Assembly: GCA_037501455.1 (NCBI GenBank)
Contig: CM074857.1
Coordinates: 127,831,501 to 127,895,500 of the forward strand
DNA from: Lantana camara
Taxonomy: Eukaryota > Streptophyta > Magnoliopsida > Lamiales > Verbenaceae
Direction: 5' to 3'
Length of the DNA stretch: 64,000 bases
Part shown: positions 42,974-55,277 of the stretch, piece after piece
How the letters are laid out: each line of letters begins with the position of its first letter
Numbering within the stretch: the first letter of the stretch is position 1
Program-made: the position numbers and the translations under genes
The notes under the pieces: generated by a model
The model's database searches: none
Told to the model about the DNA's origin: nothing
Seen by the model: only the letters and a program-made list of their open reading frames with translations

Positions 42974-43930
42974 GGATAATTAATGAAAGCCCCCACTATA
43001 CTTCAATACTTTTCCTAACCCCCCATTTAAGTTTTTCTATATTTTAAGGATCAATTATTCAAGAAATTTTTTGTAAACCCCCTATGTCATGTAAAAATAC
43101 TAAATTACCCTTAATAAAACATGTGAAATTACCCCAATGCCCCCCTTATTTCTTCTTCCCCAATTTTTCCTTTTTTTTTTTTTTTTCTTTTTCTTCTTCT
43201 TCTTCCTGCGTTAACAGGAAAACGCAGGTTTTGGGGCAGGAGATCCGGCGCCGTCTCCGGCCACTTTCCGGAGACGGCGCTTACGTGTTTCAACTCAACT
43301 CGACGTCGTGACTTCATTCGTAGCAATCCCGTCTCCAGAAAGTGGCCGGAGAAGGCGTCGGAGCTCCCTCCAAAATTTCGGTTTTTTCAATACAAAATGG
43401 GTTTTCCGTCGGCGATATTCCGGCAACTTTCTTGAACGATTTTTGTATGGATCTTGAACATCTCGACATGGAGAGTCCATTGCAATTTACGGAATCGATT
43501 TTCGTTAATCGGTTTGGGAGTTATTGTCAGTTCTTTTTTAGATCTAAAATTCTTAGATTTGAAATTGAGGACAAACGGCTTGGAATTTTGAGAAACTAAT
43601 CGAAGATATGGAACGAGGACGAGGAGTACGTCCCCGATGGATTTTTCGGGATTTTTTGGACCAACTCCGGCGGTGGCGGGTGGTGGTCCGGCGGCGGCGG
43701 CGGTGGCGGTGGCGGTGCTCCAGCGAAATGAAGGATGAAGAAGATGAGGTGTGGAATAAGGAAAAAAATGTGTGGACAAAGTAAAAAAAATGAGGGTAAA
43801 ATAGACTTTTTAGGTGATTAGGGGGTTTAGGAAAAATGTTTTGTGTATTGGGGATTGTAAATGTATAAAATTTGAATTGGGGGGTTTTGGATAAAAATTA
43901 GGGATTATTGGTACTGTTGAATAATTGCCC
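42974..43930. mobile_element. Non-autonomous Mutator-like element, 957 bp
   Basis: It is flanked by an exact 10-bp repeat TTCTATTTAC at 42964-42973 and 43931-43940 (Mutator-type length is 9-10). Ends are short imperfect inverted repeats: GGATAATTAATGAAAG at the left, CTGTTGAATAATTGCCC at the right. C-rich/T-rich words at the left (CTAACCCCCCATTT) mirror G-rich words at the right (TTGGGGGGTTTTGG). The GC-rich middle (CCGGAGACGGCGC words, GGCGGCGG run at 43690-43720) has no protein I recognise; it may be a captured fragment of an old promoter or UTR. No transposase. Confidence 0.8.
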
Positions 43931-43940
43931 TTCTATTTAC

Positions 43941-45987
43941 TTTTTTTTTTTTTTGGGAATTTGGAGGTAATATAGAAATAGATAATTCTGTGTAGATAAA
44001 GATTTATCATAAAATTCTCTCTCTGTAGAATTTGTAGCCCAATATCCAACAAAAATAATAAAAAAAACTCCAAATGATGAAATAAGGTATTTTATTGTAG
44101 AGAAAACTATTGGAATATAGAATTTGATATCAAAAGACAATACGACTGAGTAAGGGAACTTAGAGAGAGAAAAAATTCTGTAGATCTTTAAGGGAGTCTT
44201 TACTTTTGAAGAAAAGGGCATTTTGGCTAAATAAACCAATGATTTCCATTCTTTACTTTGCAAGTTTGCTTATCTACCCAATTCCCGAAGCCCCGAGATT
44301 TTGGTAGAAAAGGATGGCGAATATTGCCAGCAAAAAATGGCGTTATTATTTTGTCATGTACGGATGGTTAAGCCGAAATGACCACACTACCCTTCTGCTT
44401 TCTGTCCAATTTTCACTTTATGCCATTATCGTTCCCAAGAAAATATTTCCCACCATTTTTTTCACAAGTTCCCGCTACCTTTGCCCTGTATTCATTCGAG
44501 ATTGGGTATCTAACCCTAGCCATTCAATTAGCAAAGTGAGTTTCTATTGTGTATGCTCCGTGTCTTCTCGGCGAAGGTAAGTAATATGTATTTTGATTGT
44601 ATTTTATCCTTCACCAATTAGATTTTCATGATTTACCCCTGTGTAATGCTCATGCCGTGTGCAAAGGTGGCTGTGTAATTTCATTTTCAAACCTCTCAGA
44701 CATTGACGCTGCGAGGTAGTGTTCTTGTGCTTGCAGCTGTGTCGGTGTAAATTGCTATCCCCAATCCTTCATCCAATGAACAACAACAATCGAGATTTCA
44801 TATACAATTGATTATCGCAGCGATCAAATTAAGGAACAGTTAGGGATTCGATTAGGAGAAGACCGGCCAGTGGAGAGGAAGGAGGCTTCGGTACGAAGGG
44901 TTTTTTCTCCTCTTTCCTGCTATCATTTTCGTTAATGGAGAAGAAAACCCTTGAAGCACAAACTTAACACCGCCGCTTACCATCTGTGAATCGCGCAATT
45001 GAGTTTCGTGTTCGGGCGTGTAAGTAACCTCATTGCGTATCTAATTTAGTTCTTCTTGTGTTACAGATTTTCACCTTCTTGAGCTCTGAGATGGAATTGG
45101 TTACCAATTCTCTTTACAGGTATATATCTGTGCAGGGGAAAGGGGTTAGCGCTTAAAGCTGGGGAATTGTTTTGAGGTAAACTGCGAAAAAGGTGATGTA
45201 TATTACGAGCTTTAAGTTTGATTTCTTTTCTAGGTCTGATTTGGAATGATCAGCATCGGACAAGAATGTGCATATATATGCGTGTGTGAATATAAGCAAG
45301 AAACATGGATTTTGAATGGAATTATTGGTTCTGGTTTTGGATTTTTGGCTGTGATTTCAGTGAGCTTCAGTTTGAGTGTAATTTTGTTCTGGGTCTGGTT
45401 CAGAATGATCTGAGTCGGCTGTCGGCCAAGAATGGCCACATATGCATATTTGTGTGTGTGTGTTGATGAATGTAAGCAAGAAAATTGTTTTTGCACGAAA
45501 TATTTTGCTCGGGTTTTGCATTTTGAAATGTAATTTCAGTGACATGGCAAATTTGCAGCTCAGATGATTTCTGTTGTGCTTTGTTTTCTTTGTCTCTTTG
45601 ATTGTTCTGTGTGTGTGTCTTCTTCTTTTGCTTTAATTTGGGATGATTTTTCAGACAATGGGGGGTTCGGTTTGTTGACGGTTCCTACTAATGGTAGTTA
45701 CTTTCCCAAATATTCAAACACGAGAATGAGGATTTTGGAGGTTTTATATTGAGAAAAATAATTAGAATGAATAGGTAAAAAGTAACTATCAGTATTTAGT
45801 TCTGGTTTTTGGATTTTTAGCTGTGATTTCATTGAGCTACGATTTAAGTGTAATAAGTTGATTTTTATGAAATATGTGCTTTGTGCTGAAGAGATAGTTG
45901 TCTTGTCTTCGGATGAATGTTATCTCAGTTCTTCATTGGGTTTAAATGTAATTTATTTTGTTTGTTTCTTTACTAATCTTTTCAAGC
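43941..45987. other. Intergenic / possible 5' UTR and introns of a dead gene
   Basis: No protein-coding exon is recognised. Donor- and acceptor-like sequences occur (CGAAGGTAAGTAA at 44572-44584; TGTTACAGATTTTC near 45060). A T-rich/G-rich text with the repeated word TCTGGTTTTGGATTTTTGGCTGTGATTTCA near 45330 and 45807 looks like intron. It could be the leader of the SOG1-like pseudogene that follows. Confidence 0.35.
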
Positions 45988-46127
45988 AACGCAGGGCTTG
46001 ACCTATCAACAGTCGAGGGATTGCAAAAAAGGTGAAGAATGTTGGGCTTCCTGCTGCGTATCAGATCAAAGATTGTGGAGCGAGTCGACATTGCCCCAGT
46101 TGCCACTACCTCATTGATAATAGTGAT
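45988..46127 (+). pseudogene. Orphan first exon of a SOG1-like NAC transcription factor
   Basis: In one frame it reads SRGIAKKVKNVGLPAAYQIK, then DCGASRHCPSCHYLIDNSD before a GTAAGC donor. SRHCPxCxxxIDNSD is the distinctive N-terminal signature of the SOG1 group of NAC factors (DNA-damage response regulators), where an intron also follows NSD. Just upstream, where relatives have Trp, the codon is TGA (45999-46001), and no initiator ATG is in place. The NAC DNA-binding domain is absent for at least the next kilobases. I infer a dead gene fragment. Confidence 0.68.
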
Positions 46128-47969
46128 GTAAGCTCGAAATTTTCAGTTGATATTGGTAGCTATTGGTTTTTCCAGTCATAAACTTTAGTTTTCGTGCTAA
46201 ATGTTTATCTGATTCGAAGTAAGTTAATAAAAACAGCTAGCTCGATTTCTGTTCTACTCTTACCATGTTTGTAGAAATGGGAGAAATTTTTGAATTTTTC
46301 CGAGGGATAATTATGGCATAACTTAAGGTTTGGCTTAATTACACAATCCTCCCCCTGATGTTTGACAAATCTGTGTGGATGTCCAAACCGCTGCAAATCG
46401 AAGGATGGTCTATGATATAGTGAAGTCTTTACCCCTCACGTTGACGAGGAACGAAAAGGTTAGAGCAGCTAGTGCACTCATCAAACAGTAGACCAACTTG
46501 ACATGTTTTTCGAACTACCCGAAGAGGAGAAGTGTGACCTCGTTTACATGGCTCTCGCAAGCGATGGATGGCCAGCAGTTTGAAGCACAAACAATCTGAA
46601 ACTGACCTTTTGACTGGGTAGTATTATTGTTTTGTTATGCTTGGAGTAGATGTGTTGTTATATTTTTGATGGAGTTAAACTCTCATTTTGTAACTAATAT
46701 TACTGGCATTTGTAGTTAAGAGTATGGGGTTATGCCTTTTTTTTTAAATAAGGACAAATTCAGGGTTATGTAGTTAAGAGTATGGGGCTTTGGTCAATTA
46801 TGAAATTTATCACTTCCATTCTAGCATGCTGAAGGTGTTTGGTACATGAACTAAGAAACACAGGTTTTTTAATGTAGGGATATCATGCATATTGCAGGTT
46901 AGGAGTTCTTACTAAAACCATTTTAGGTATTATGAGTCATGGCAAACCAATCTACCAATAGATTATTGGTGCTTTTTGGTCAGTCCACAACTGACCTTCA
47001 ATATTTGCCTTATTCAAAAAATATTTACCTTATCACGACCAAGAAGCTTTCAGATTTGAGCCGATGTAGAACTCTCTTAGGTTGATGGTGACTCTACTGT
47101 GAGAGCATGGAGTAAATTAATGGGGAGAAACTAATTTCTAACCATTGGGCACAATTTTTAATATTGGGGTAATATTGTCATTTACATATTAACCAATTGG
47201 TTATTAACCATGAAAGTAAAGAGTATTAACTTTTTTGACTATCTTGGATAAATTATAACCAATAAAAGTAAAAAGTCCACTAGACTAAATAGCCCAAATA
47301 TTTTCAAAAAATAAACCATTACCAATAAAAAACGTAATATTCCTTCTCTCTGCTTTTATAACTCCCTAAATATTAGTTATCAAGAATTCTTCTCATTCGG
47401 CATGTTCTTTTCTTGGGAATGTTCGAGATTTTTGAATTTGAAATTAAGTCCCATGTTATTCACTTTTGACTCTTTCTTCCACTTTTTCCTCAACTGATTT
47501 CTCTTCTTCAATTTTGGAACCTCCCAACCTTTTTCTTGGACTTAACCCAATTAATTAATTAAATTAGAGCAGGAGAAATATTACCCGTAACAATTCAGAT
47601 AAAATCTGGATACAATCCATATCCTGTATTTTCAAGGGAGAATTAGGTTTAAACACTATAATTTAATTACTTTTATCAAATATTATTAAACACTATAATT
47701 TAATTATATGTCCGTGTTTTGGCTGCAAAATTAGAGGTTCTCTTTCTCGAATTTTTGTTGGAGAGTTTTACATATTAATAGTGAGACTCAACTCGATTTA
47801 AATATTATATACATAAAATTAAATAAAAACACTATATATATATATATAGCACTATGATAGATATTCCCCTGAAACGTGATTTCTACATCAAGAAATCATA
47901 TCTTATCTCACATTTAAAGCTGAAAAATCACTTCCAAGCTAAAAAAGGCTAAAAGCCTGCTGATAAAGA
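46128..47969. other. Intergenic; one unassigned exon-like patch at 46400-46580
   Basis: MVYDIVKSLPLTLTRNEKVR and FFELPEEEKCDLVYMALAS are readable on the plus strand near 46403-46570, in two frames split by a TAG. They look like old coding sequence, perhaps from a Myb/SANT-like protein, but I cannot name the family. The rest is AT-rich with nothing recognised. Confidence 0.35.
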
Positions 47970-49487
47970 CTAACAAGAAACAAGCTTGAACATAGCTTGG
48001 GCATGAATAGCAGGCAAGTTAGTCTGGCAAAAGCTTTGCCACATCTCCAGCTTCTTCTCTTCTTCTTCACCTTCTGTAAAAGCTGTGTGCAATGAGATTA
48101 CAATGCCTCGAGCTGCTTCTCTCGCCTCAGGGAGTTTGTCGTTTAGCAAATTCGATGCCATTTTGATCAATGTATCCAAGCCAAATTCTTGCATGCTTTT
48201 AAGATCCTGAGAAACATTCAAATGTTAGATTACATCTACAATTGGTCCTCACTAGTTTGTAGAAATTAAAACCCGGCCCTTAACATTTTAAAAAATTACA
48301 AATTGATTTGTAGTTGTCCCAAACGTATGGGTACAAATTGCAATAGAAACAGAAGTTTCAGATTATTAAACTACATCTACATCCCTTTAAAACTTTGAAA
48401 ATTACACAAACCACCCCTATGTGGAAGTGGACACAGAACAAGGGTGATTAGTCGGTTTCCCAAACTTATAGGATCAAATAGTCAGATTGCAATCCCGGAT
48501 GAGTTATAGATGTATGAAAGTTCTTGTTTTTTTTCATTACATACCATCTTCGAGACACAGTTGGAGATAGAAATTGCAGCTTTTGCTCGAACTCGGGGGT
48601 TCGAATGACCGCCGTAGGAACCAAGCTTGTGCAGTAGAGGAAGAGGAGCAGTGTACTCCACCATGGCTGACAATGCCCTGTCAGCTTCTTCACACACAAA
48701 CTTCTTATCTTGAGAGGATTTCAGCAAAAGCTGCAACAACTGTAAAAGCAACAAGAAGAAACCAAGACGATAAAGAGCGGTACATGTTTAAAAGTTTTGG
48801 AAGGATGAAAAATACCATAATTGCCTTTACTTACCAATTGGTTAAGAGCATCCGAACTGAATTCGAGTAATTTTCCACCAAAGGCCTTGAATATATCTGA
48901 AGAAGCCATGATAGATGTCTTGCACAATGCACTTCTTGGATTCTTGATTGACTTCACCATCACCAACACCACTTTCTCCCTACATCAAAGCTCAAACCAC
49001 ACACATTAATATTGGGATTACCACAAAAACAAAAACAAGAACACTAAAAACTCACAAAATAGGCAGTAAGAGAGTGGAGTGATGGATCGCGAACCGCCTA
49101 ACGTCATTTAGTGATTCACACACCTTCAACCAATCTTTTGACTCCAGCCCTCCAACCAGGCTCTGAAAAAACGAACCATACACAATAAAATACCCAGAAA
49201 AACTAAAAATAAAACGGGGCCGAAATGGGTTTCCCTTAAATCGCAAGAAACTCGAAGAAAACCTGAATTTTGATATCGGGGTCTGGAAAAGCTTTGAGAT
49301 TCTCCGATGGAATGTAGTCGATTGAGGCATCTGCGGATGTCGGCTGGGGCAAAGGGACTTTGTTCTCATCATTGACGCCAAGATCAGGCAGCTTCTTGTC
49401 TTTGTGAGCTGGGGCTACAATCTTTGCCTGTTTCTTGGGTCTTTCTGGAGTGATTGACAACGCATTATCAAGAGACCTCAACGCCAT
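47970..49487 (-). CDS. ARM/TOG-repeat protein (TOGARAM/FAM179-like), 302 aa
   Basis: Five exons on the minus strand, 49487-49263, 49162-49056, 48979-48835, 48739-48545 and 48206-47970, have GT-AG junctions and total 909 bp with an open frame. The first exon is a basic/Pro-rich leader (SITPERPKKQAKIV). The rest is helical repeats: ESKDWLKVCESLNDVRRFAI, DIFKAFGGKLLEFSSDALN, KKFVCEEADRALSAMVEYTA, NPRVRAKAAISISNCVSKM, EAREAARGIVISLH. This pattern fits one TOG domain, which in other proteins binds tubulin and regulates microtubule growth; that role here is inferred. A truncated pseudogene copy lies at 9.2-10.1 kb. Confidence 0.85.
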
Positions 49488-51215
49488 TTTTGTTGCAGAC
49501 CTTCTTCGAATTCGAAAAGAATTCGCCTTTTCACAAAGAGAAATAGTGAGAATTTCTAGTGGAGATGGAGAGATATAGTAGGGGTCGTCCCCTTTGGATT
49601 GATATAAGATGAGAATGCAATCAAAGCAAAAAAAAAAAAGGTAAGTGGAAAGATTAGGTAACGGTCACTTGGGAATTTGAATTTCTTTGTCGTGGAGGAA
49701 AAAGGGCAGAATCGGAAAGGTGGATAATTTTCAAATTTTCACTTTTCACAACGGTCAGTTCTTTGAATGCCCGTTCTCTGCGGTTCTGTTTGCTCCGGTT
49801 TGGCATTTTTAACACTAAAGTCGCACGAACAAGAATAGATTCGTGTTGTAACGAGGGGAAATGGTAGAGAAATGTGAGAAATGATTTTGTCAATTTCCAA
49901 GCTGGACCAGAAATAATCCTATAAATTCCAAATAATTAGCCCAAAAATAAAAAAGGAATTAAAATTTCAAAAGTACTTATTTGGAACTCATCCATAAACA
50001 TTGCCCGAATATTAATAAATTAATTGATACCCTCAAGTCGTGTAACTTAACAATTCGGTACTATGCTAACTTAACCAAATGTCTTATGTTCGAGTCTCTA
50101 GAAATGCAGCTACCATTAGTGGAGAAAACTTTACACCTAAGTGTTCCGTCCCAACTCGATCAATGGAAATGAGTTACATAAACAAAAGATAAAAAAATTA
50201 ATTAATTAATAATATAATTTCTTGTTTTGTAATTCACAAAACTCAAAGAAATCAGAAAACTATTTCTTATTATCTGTAATGTAATGGTACAGATTACAGA
50301 ATCAAGAATCATATGTTACATCAAGATTGAGCTCTGGAGTCTGCACATTATTTCTCTATCCATCAAAATTGCAAGAATTTCACACCAAAAAGTATAGGTG
50401 ATTGAAACAACTATTATCTGTGTGTGTGTGTGTCACTCTCTCCTGCATTCAGAAGATCATATAGATCAAACAGGAACTTCGTTGAACCCGCGCCAAGTTC
50501 TGTCATCTTCACAGCAATTCTTGTCAAAAGCCGACTCATTGTGCAGCAAAGTAGACAGCGCATGGGTCAAGAATGAGGGTGCAATAGCATACATCCGCAC
50601 AACTGCATCCGCACAACTGCATGAACGACAGACAGTCCAAAGTTCAAGTCAATAGAGAGACAGTTAATTTAGATTCTAGGGATTACAATGGCACACCCTA
50701 ACCTTCGGCATGATTACACAAACTTCCCTGCCAATGAAAGCACATTACATCTTGATTGATAAGTTTCTATGATTTCATCGCTAATCTTTAATGAATGCCC
50801 TGTTTTGCCCTTGACACTTGCTGGTCGATATTTGAATTTAAATTCATGACTATAACAGCACATAATAGGTCAAATCCTATGCCACAGGGAGTTTTTGTAA
50901 TTACTCAAAGGTGAGGGGAAGTTTTTGTAATTAGTCCAAACCTCCCGGTGTTCTGGTGTAATTATCACTCTAATTTACTGTAATATGTTGTACTCAATGC
51001 CCTTTTCAATAGTGCAATGAATCAAATATGCCCAACTTCCTACGAGAACATTCTGAGAAACTATATTACTCAACTTCAAGATACGAAAGACCTGAAAATC
51101 ATACCTTAGTAAATAGTAAGTGCAAGACGTAAGGACTATTTCGATGAATAAGATCCATAAACCCATGCTTCGTATCTTCCGTTCAAGACTATCTTGAAGA
51201 GGAAGGCCTCAAATA
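49488..51215. other. Intergenic between TOG-like gene and PPR gene
   Basis: The left part is the presumed TOG-gene promoter. At 50680-50945 GGGATTACAATGGCACACCC and GGTGTTCTGGTGTAATTATC look like inverted ends of a small MITE, without a clear duplication. A (GT)n run lies at 50419-50433. No gene is seen. Confidence 0.45.
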
Positions 51216-53924
51216 TCACAACGATCTAGAAGCATGTTGTGATCGAGCAATTTCTTTCAACACAGCACCCACAATCGCCGCCTGCTCAAGACACTCAGCT
51301 TTATGCAACGCATCCAAAAGTATAACACAGGTTTTCGTATATATATTGCACCCTTTCAACCTCGTTTCTTCAAACAGCCTATAGGCTTCCATAGCCTTAT
51401 TCGCCAAACTAAGCCCTTCAATCATCGTGTTATAGCATGCAGAATCCGGCACGCCTCCATTCTCTCTAAACCTTTCAAATAATCTATCAGCCTCAAATAT
51501 ATTCCCAGCTTTAGCAAGCCCGGATATCATAGTCAAGTGAGTGATCACATTAGGCTTCAAACCCTGTTTCTGCATCTCCTGCCAAAATACAAACGCTTTA
51601 TTGAATTTCCTAACTTTACAAAGCCCATTTATAATTATACCATATGATACAATATTAGGTTTGCATCCCAATTCTTTTAAAGAATTCCAACAAACAAGGG
51701 CTTCGTCTATTTCCTCAGCCTTCACAAGTGCATCAAGCAAACAATTCCATGTCTGGATATTCGGGTTTATGTTTCTTTGATTCATGTCTTCTATGATGAG
51801 ATAAGCTTCATCAATTCTCCCCACTTTTCCAAATCCATCCACAAGACTACTATAAACAACCTCGTTTAATTTGATCCCATTCGATTTTGCCTCTTCAAAA
51901 AGCATATAAGCTTCATTGAGGTGGTTAATCTTGGAAAGCCCATCTATCACGGATCCATAAGTGACTACAGTTGGGTAATGACCCTTTGACTTCATTTCTT
52001 CTAGAAGGTCATAGGCTTTGTCAACTTTACCCGACTTGCAGAATCCATCTATGACCGTGTTATAAGCAAGGGTATCAAGAACAACACCCTTTTCCTTCAT
52101 TTCATGAAAAAGCCCATAAGTCTCGCGAGCAAAACCAGCCTTTATTAATCCGTGCATTAGAATCGAGTAGCTTCTTGCATCCGGGGTGAAGAGGTTTTTA
52201 ATCTCTTGAAATAAAGATCTCCCCTTTTCAATTTCCCCCGCTTTGAAAACACAATCCATGTATGTATTTAAGAGAGCAAGATCCGGTGGGACTCCCTTAC
52301 GCATCATTTCTTTGTATATTTTGTGCCCGTCCTCTTTTCTACCCGACATGAAGAAATTCCTTATGAGAGAAGTGTACACAATTGCATCCGGAATTATCCC
52401 GTCACAATCCAACATTTCTTCATAAAATCTATAGGCCTCATCAACCCGCCCATGCCTCCCCAAACCATCTATCAATGAACAATATGTATATTTGTTCGGT
52501 GCACAAATCTTTCTATCTATGCTCTTAAAAATAGCACATGCGTCGTCGAGTTTGTTACCTTTACACAACCGGTCGATCATTATGTTAATAGTAATTATGC
52601 TTGGAACCAAACCAAGGGCAATCATGTTATCTTGTATCTCTAGAGCAACATCAAGCCTCCCGACCCTGCAAACCATGTCTATAAGAATGTTATAAGTGGA
52701 AAGATTAGGCATTGCGTCTTTTTTCATCTCTTCAAAAATTTCTAAGGCTTCGTCCACTTTCCCTTTCTTTCCCAGACAAGTGAGGATACTATTGTATGCA
52801 ATCACACTTGGTATAGACCCTTTCAATCTTTGCCTCTCCAATAAGCTGTAAGCTTCATCAAACCGTCCAATCGAGCCAAACCCCATGATCATAGTATTGT
52901 AAGCATAAGCACAGGGTGTTTTCCTATTCTCCTCCATTTGCTCAAACAGTTTAGCAGCTTCTTCAATTTTACCAGCTTTGCATAAAACTCCAATCATGCT
53001 CGTATACGACACGTCGTCGGGCATGAGACCGTGAGCTTTTATCTCATGGAAGAATTTCCATGCCATATCTACTTTACCAACTTTACCAAAAGAATCTATA
53101 CATACATTATATAGAACAATGTCTGCACTAAACGAGTTGCTCTTCATCTCTGCAAGCAAATTCAGGGCACCGTCGATTTGGCCATCACGGGCGAAAACAC
53201 GGATTAAAGTGGTGAATAAATGGACGTTAACTTCATAGCCCAACTCCTGCATTTGGTGGAAGAGACAAAGCATGAGATTAGGGTACTCGGGCTTATGAAA
53301 TGTAGCCATTGCACCTATTAGGGTAGTGTAAGCCGAAAATGCCGGGCGAAATTTGAATTTTCTCAATGTTTGGATAAGATCAAAGGCTTCTCTCAATCTT
53401 TGGGCTCTGACACATGTAGAAACTAAATCAAGAGTCGTGTCAAAAGACGGGCCGAATCCAGCAACACTCATTTCCTCCAAAATAGGTTCGAATTGGTTGA
53501 ATTGCTTACACTTGGACATCAACATGAGAAGGGCATTGTACGATTCTTGAGTGTTTACTTGATCGGTCACCTTCTCAACCCATCTAAAGAAATTCATGGC
53601 TAAATTAACATCCTTCATTCTTCTCAGGACTCCAATAACCACATCCGAATGAGGCTTTTCATCACACGAAGATAGAGCTTGCTCTAAGGAAGGTCTCCAA
53701 GGACCATTTTCCAAAATCCGACACACATCCTCAACACGGCGTTTAACAACTTCGTGCTTACTCGAATTCCACCCATCTCCAGCATCATTCTGAAGAACTG
53801 CCCACTTTAAGGGCTCTTTCTTTTCTGTATGAAGATTCAAATGAGAGGGTGCATCACTAGAAAAAGAAAGCCTCTTGCATAAGTTACACAGGCAAAAGGG
53901 TTTCAGCTCAAACTGGAATTTCAA
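51216..53924 (-). CDS. Pentatricopeptide repeat protein, P-class, 902 aa (At3g06920-like)
   Basis: A single intronless frame encodes an N-terminal leader with several Lys/Arg/Ser residues and Cys pairs (CLCNLCKRLSFSS), a linker (VEDVCRILENGPWRPSLEQA), and then about twenty 35-residue PPR motifs from residue 130 to the end, e.g. SYTSMIGVLCKAGKIEEAAK, TYNILIDMVCRVGRLDVALE, VTYGSVIDGLSKINHLNEAY. Motif lengths are all near 35, with no E or DYW extension, so it is P-class. Such proteins bind organellar RNA and aid its processing or stability. The leader suggests mitochondrial import, which is inferred. Length and repeat wording resemble Arabidopsis At3g06920. The frame is intact and appears functional. 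Confidence 0.92.
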   Translation of the reverse strand: MKFQFELKPFCLCNLCKRLSFSSDAPSHLNLHTEKKEPLKWAVLQNDAGDGWNSSKHEVVKRRVEDVCRILENGPWRPSLEQALSSCDEKPHSDVVIGVLRRMKDVNLAMNFFRWVEKVTDQVNTQESYNALLMLMSKCKQFNQFEPILEEMSVAGFGPSFDTTLDLVSTCVRAQRLREAFDLIQTLRKFKFRPAFSAYTTLIGAMATFHKPEYPNLMLCLFHQMQELGYEVNVHLFTTLIRVFARDGQIDGALNLLAEMKSNSFSADIVLYNVCIDSFGKVGKVDMAWKFFHEIKAHGLMPDDVSYTSMIGVLCKAGKIEEAAKLFEQMEENRKTPCAYAYNTMIMGFGSIGRFDEAYSLLERQRLKGSIPSVIAYNSILTCLGKKGKVDEALEIFEEMKKDAMPNLSTYNILIDMVCRVGRLDVALEIQDNMIALGLVPSIITINIMIDRLCKGNKLDDACAIFKSIDRKICAPNKYTYCSLIDGLGRHGRVDEAYRFYEEMLDCDGIIPDAIVYTSLIRNFFMSGRKEDGHKIYKEMMRKGVPPDLALLNTYMDCVFKAGEIEKGRSLFQEIKNLFTPDARSYSILMHGLIKAGFARETYGLFHEMKEKGVVLDTLAYNTVIDGFCKSGKVDKAYDLLEEMKSKGHYPTVVTYGSVIDGLSKINHLNEAYMLFEEAKSNGIKLNEVVYSSLVDGFGKVGRIDEAYLIIEDMNQRNINPNIQTWNCLLDALVKAEEIDEALVCWNSLKELGCKPNIVSYGIIINGLCKVRKFNKAFVFWQEMQKQGLKPNVITHLTMISGLAKAGNIFEADRLFERFRENGGVPDSACYNTMIEGLSLANKAMEAYRLFEETRLKGCNIYTKTCVILLDALHKAECLEQAAIVGAVLKEIARSQHASRSL

Positions 53925-55277
53925 CCCTGCATCAACACGTTGAAGCAGAAATTCAAAGACAATTCAACAGATACCAATACATACTGAGGGAAACAGAAAA
54001 ACCCTGAAAAGCTCGAATCATCACGAACGCCATAGACGCAATTACGCAGACCCATCCCCAAAACCCCATTAAAAAAACAAACCAATTGGAGCGCGGACAA
54101 CAATTTTGAGACCACAAATGGAGAGACAAAATGAAATCTTTTATATGTTCTTGGTATAATGCTCTTCAATATCCACAAAGATTCAATTTTTGCAGCAATT
54201 TACCTCGAATTGTGAAGAGCTTCCTCATTCTTGAAAGCTTGAGACGGGCTTGCGGATGAAAAGAAGGGGTTTTGCTGAGAATTTTGGACTACTTCAGAGG
54301 GTTTATGTCTTTTTTTTTTTTTTGACCTTTTCGTTTAATACAGATTTATTTTAATTGTGTTTTGGACCACAAAAATATAAATATTTGCACTCAATGAGTA
54401 CTTTTAATTAAATGGTTTAAAAATGTCCATTGTTCTTGAATAGTGAATACTATTTACATTAATTTCAATAATTTATACACCCTTTTTATGTAAGCGTTCA
54501 CACAATGTTAGTTAGTTGTTTTAATTTTATGCAATTTTGAGGATATCAAAATTGATACATAATCGATATTTAATACAAAGTTATGCTGAGATATATACAT
54601 TTGAAACAATTCAAAATATTGAACATTTTTCAAGTGCAAATAACAATTTTTTTTATTAAATTGAACTTAAGAAATTTGAACTTTTTTACATGCTTTTCGT
54701 TTAATATGTATTATAGTATTTAATAGAGCGTGAAATTCTTAAAATTTCTAATACATGGATATTTTTAAAAATATTATTTTGTTGTGTTGTGCCGAACACT
54801 TCATACGTTAGAAATTCAAAAAGCGTATTTGTATCGTATCGTGTCCCTATTGTTGTATTCGTATTCGTGCATCATAACTCAAAATAGATCATTTGAGATC
54901 TAATTTGAATATCAATTTTGTCTTAGCTTTTCTAAATTTATTTATTTTATTTACTTTGTGTTTGTTTTTACACAATTGCTTTAATTTTCTTTAATACATA
55001 TATCTAATTTAAAATATAAAAAAATCTTAAGGACAAAAAGTGCCACATATCAAATAAATTGGGTAACATGTTTAGATAAACTAAACAAAAGGGGCCAAAT
55101 TATAATTTTCCAGAACCTCAGGTACCCTTTTCTAAATTCCCATTTCTTCTCCATTCCTTTATTCACACTTTCCACTTTCCAAGTGTACCCGCATTCAGAG
55201 ACACTCTTGCAGAGCAATTCAACAATCTCCTTTGAGGAATACACCTATAGATACACAATCCGCTGTATATACATGCT
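53925..55277. other. Divergent intergenic region between PPR (minus) and BTB (plus) genes
   Basis: The first 350 bases are probable PPR 5' UTR; the text near 54190-54290 reads like a UTR exon with T-rich sequence beyond it. From 54320 to 55120 it is AT-rich without features. The last 150 bases lead into the BTB gene; TATAGATACACAATC at 55244-55258 is a weak TATA-like site. Confidence 0.4.

Noticed and set aside
43387..43779. 130-codon minus-strand frame in the Mutator-like element
   Set aside because: The Ala/Thr run comes from the GGC/GGT simple repeat at 43690-43720, and the rest has no recognisable domain. It could be captured sequence but cannot be supported as a gene.
46400..46580. Possible Myb/SANT-like gene fragment
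   Set aside because: The readable pieces look like old coding sequence, but I could not match them to a family firmly enough to name it.
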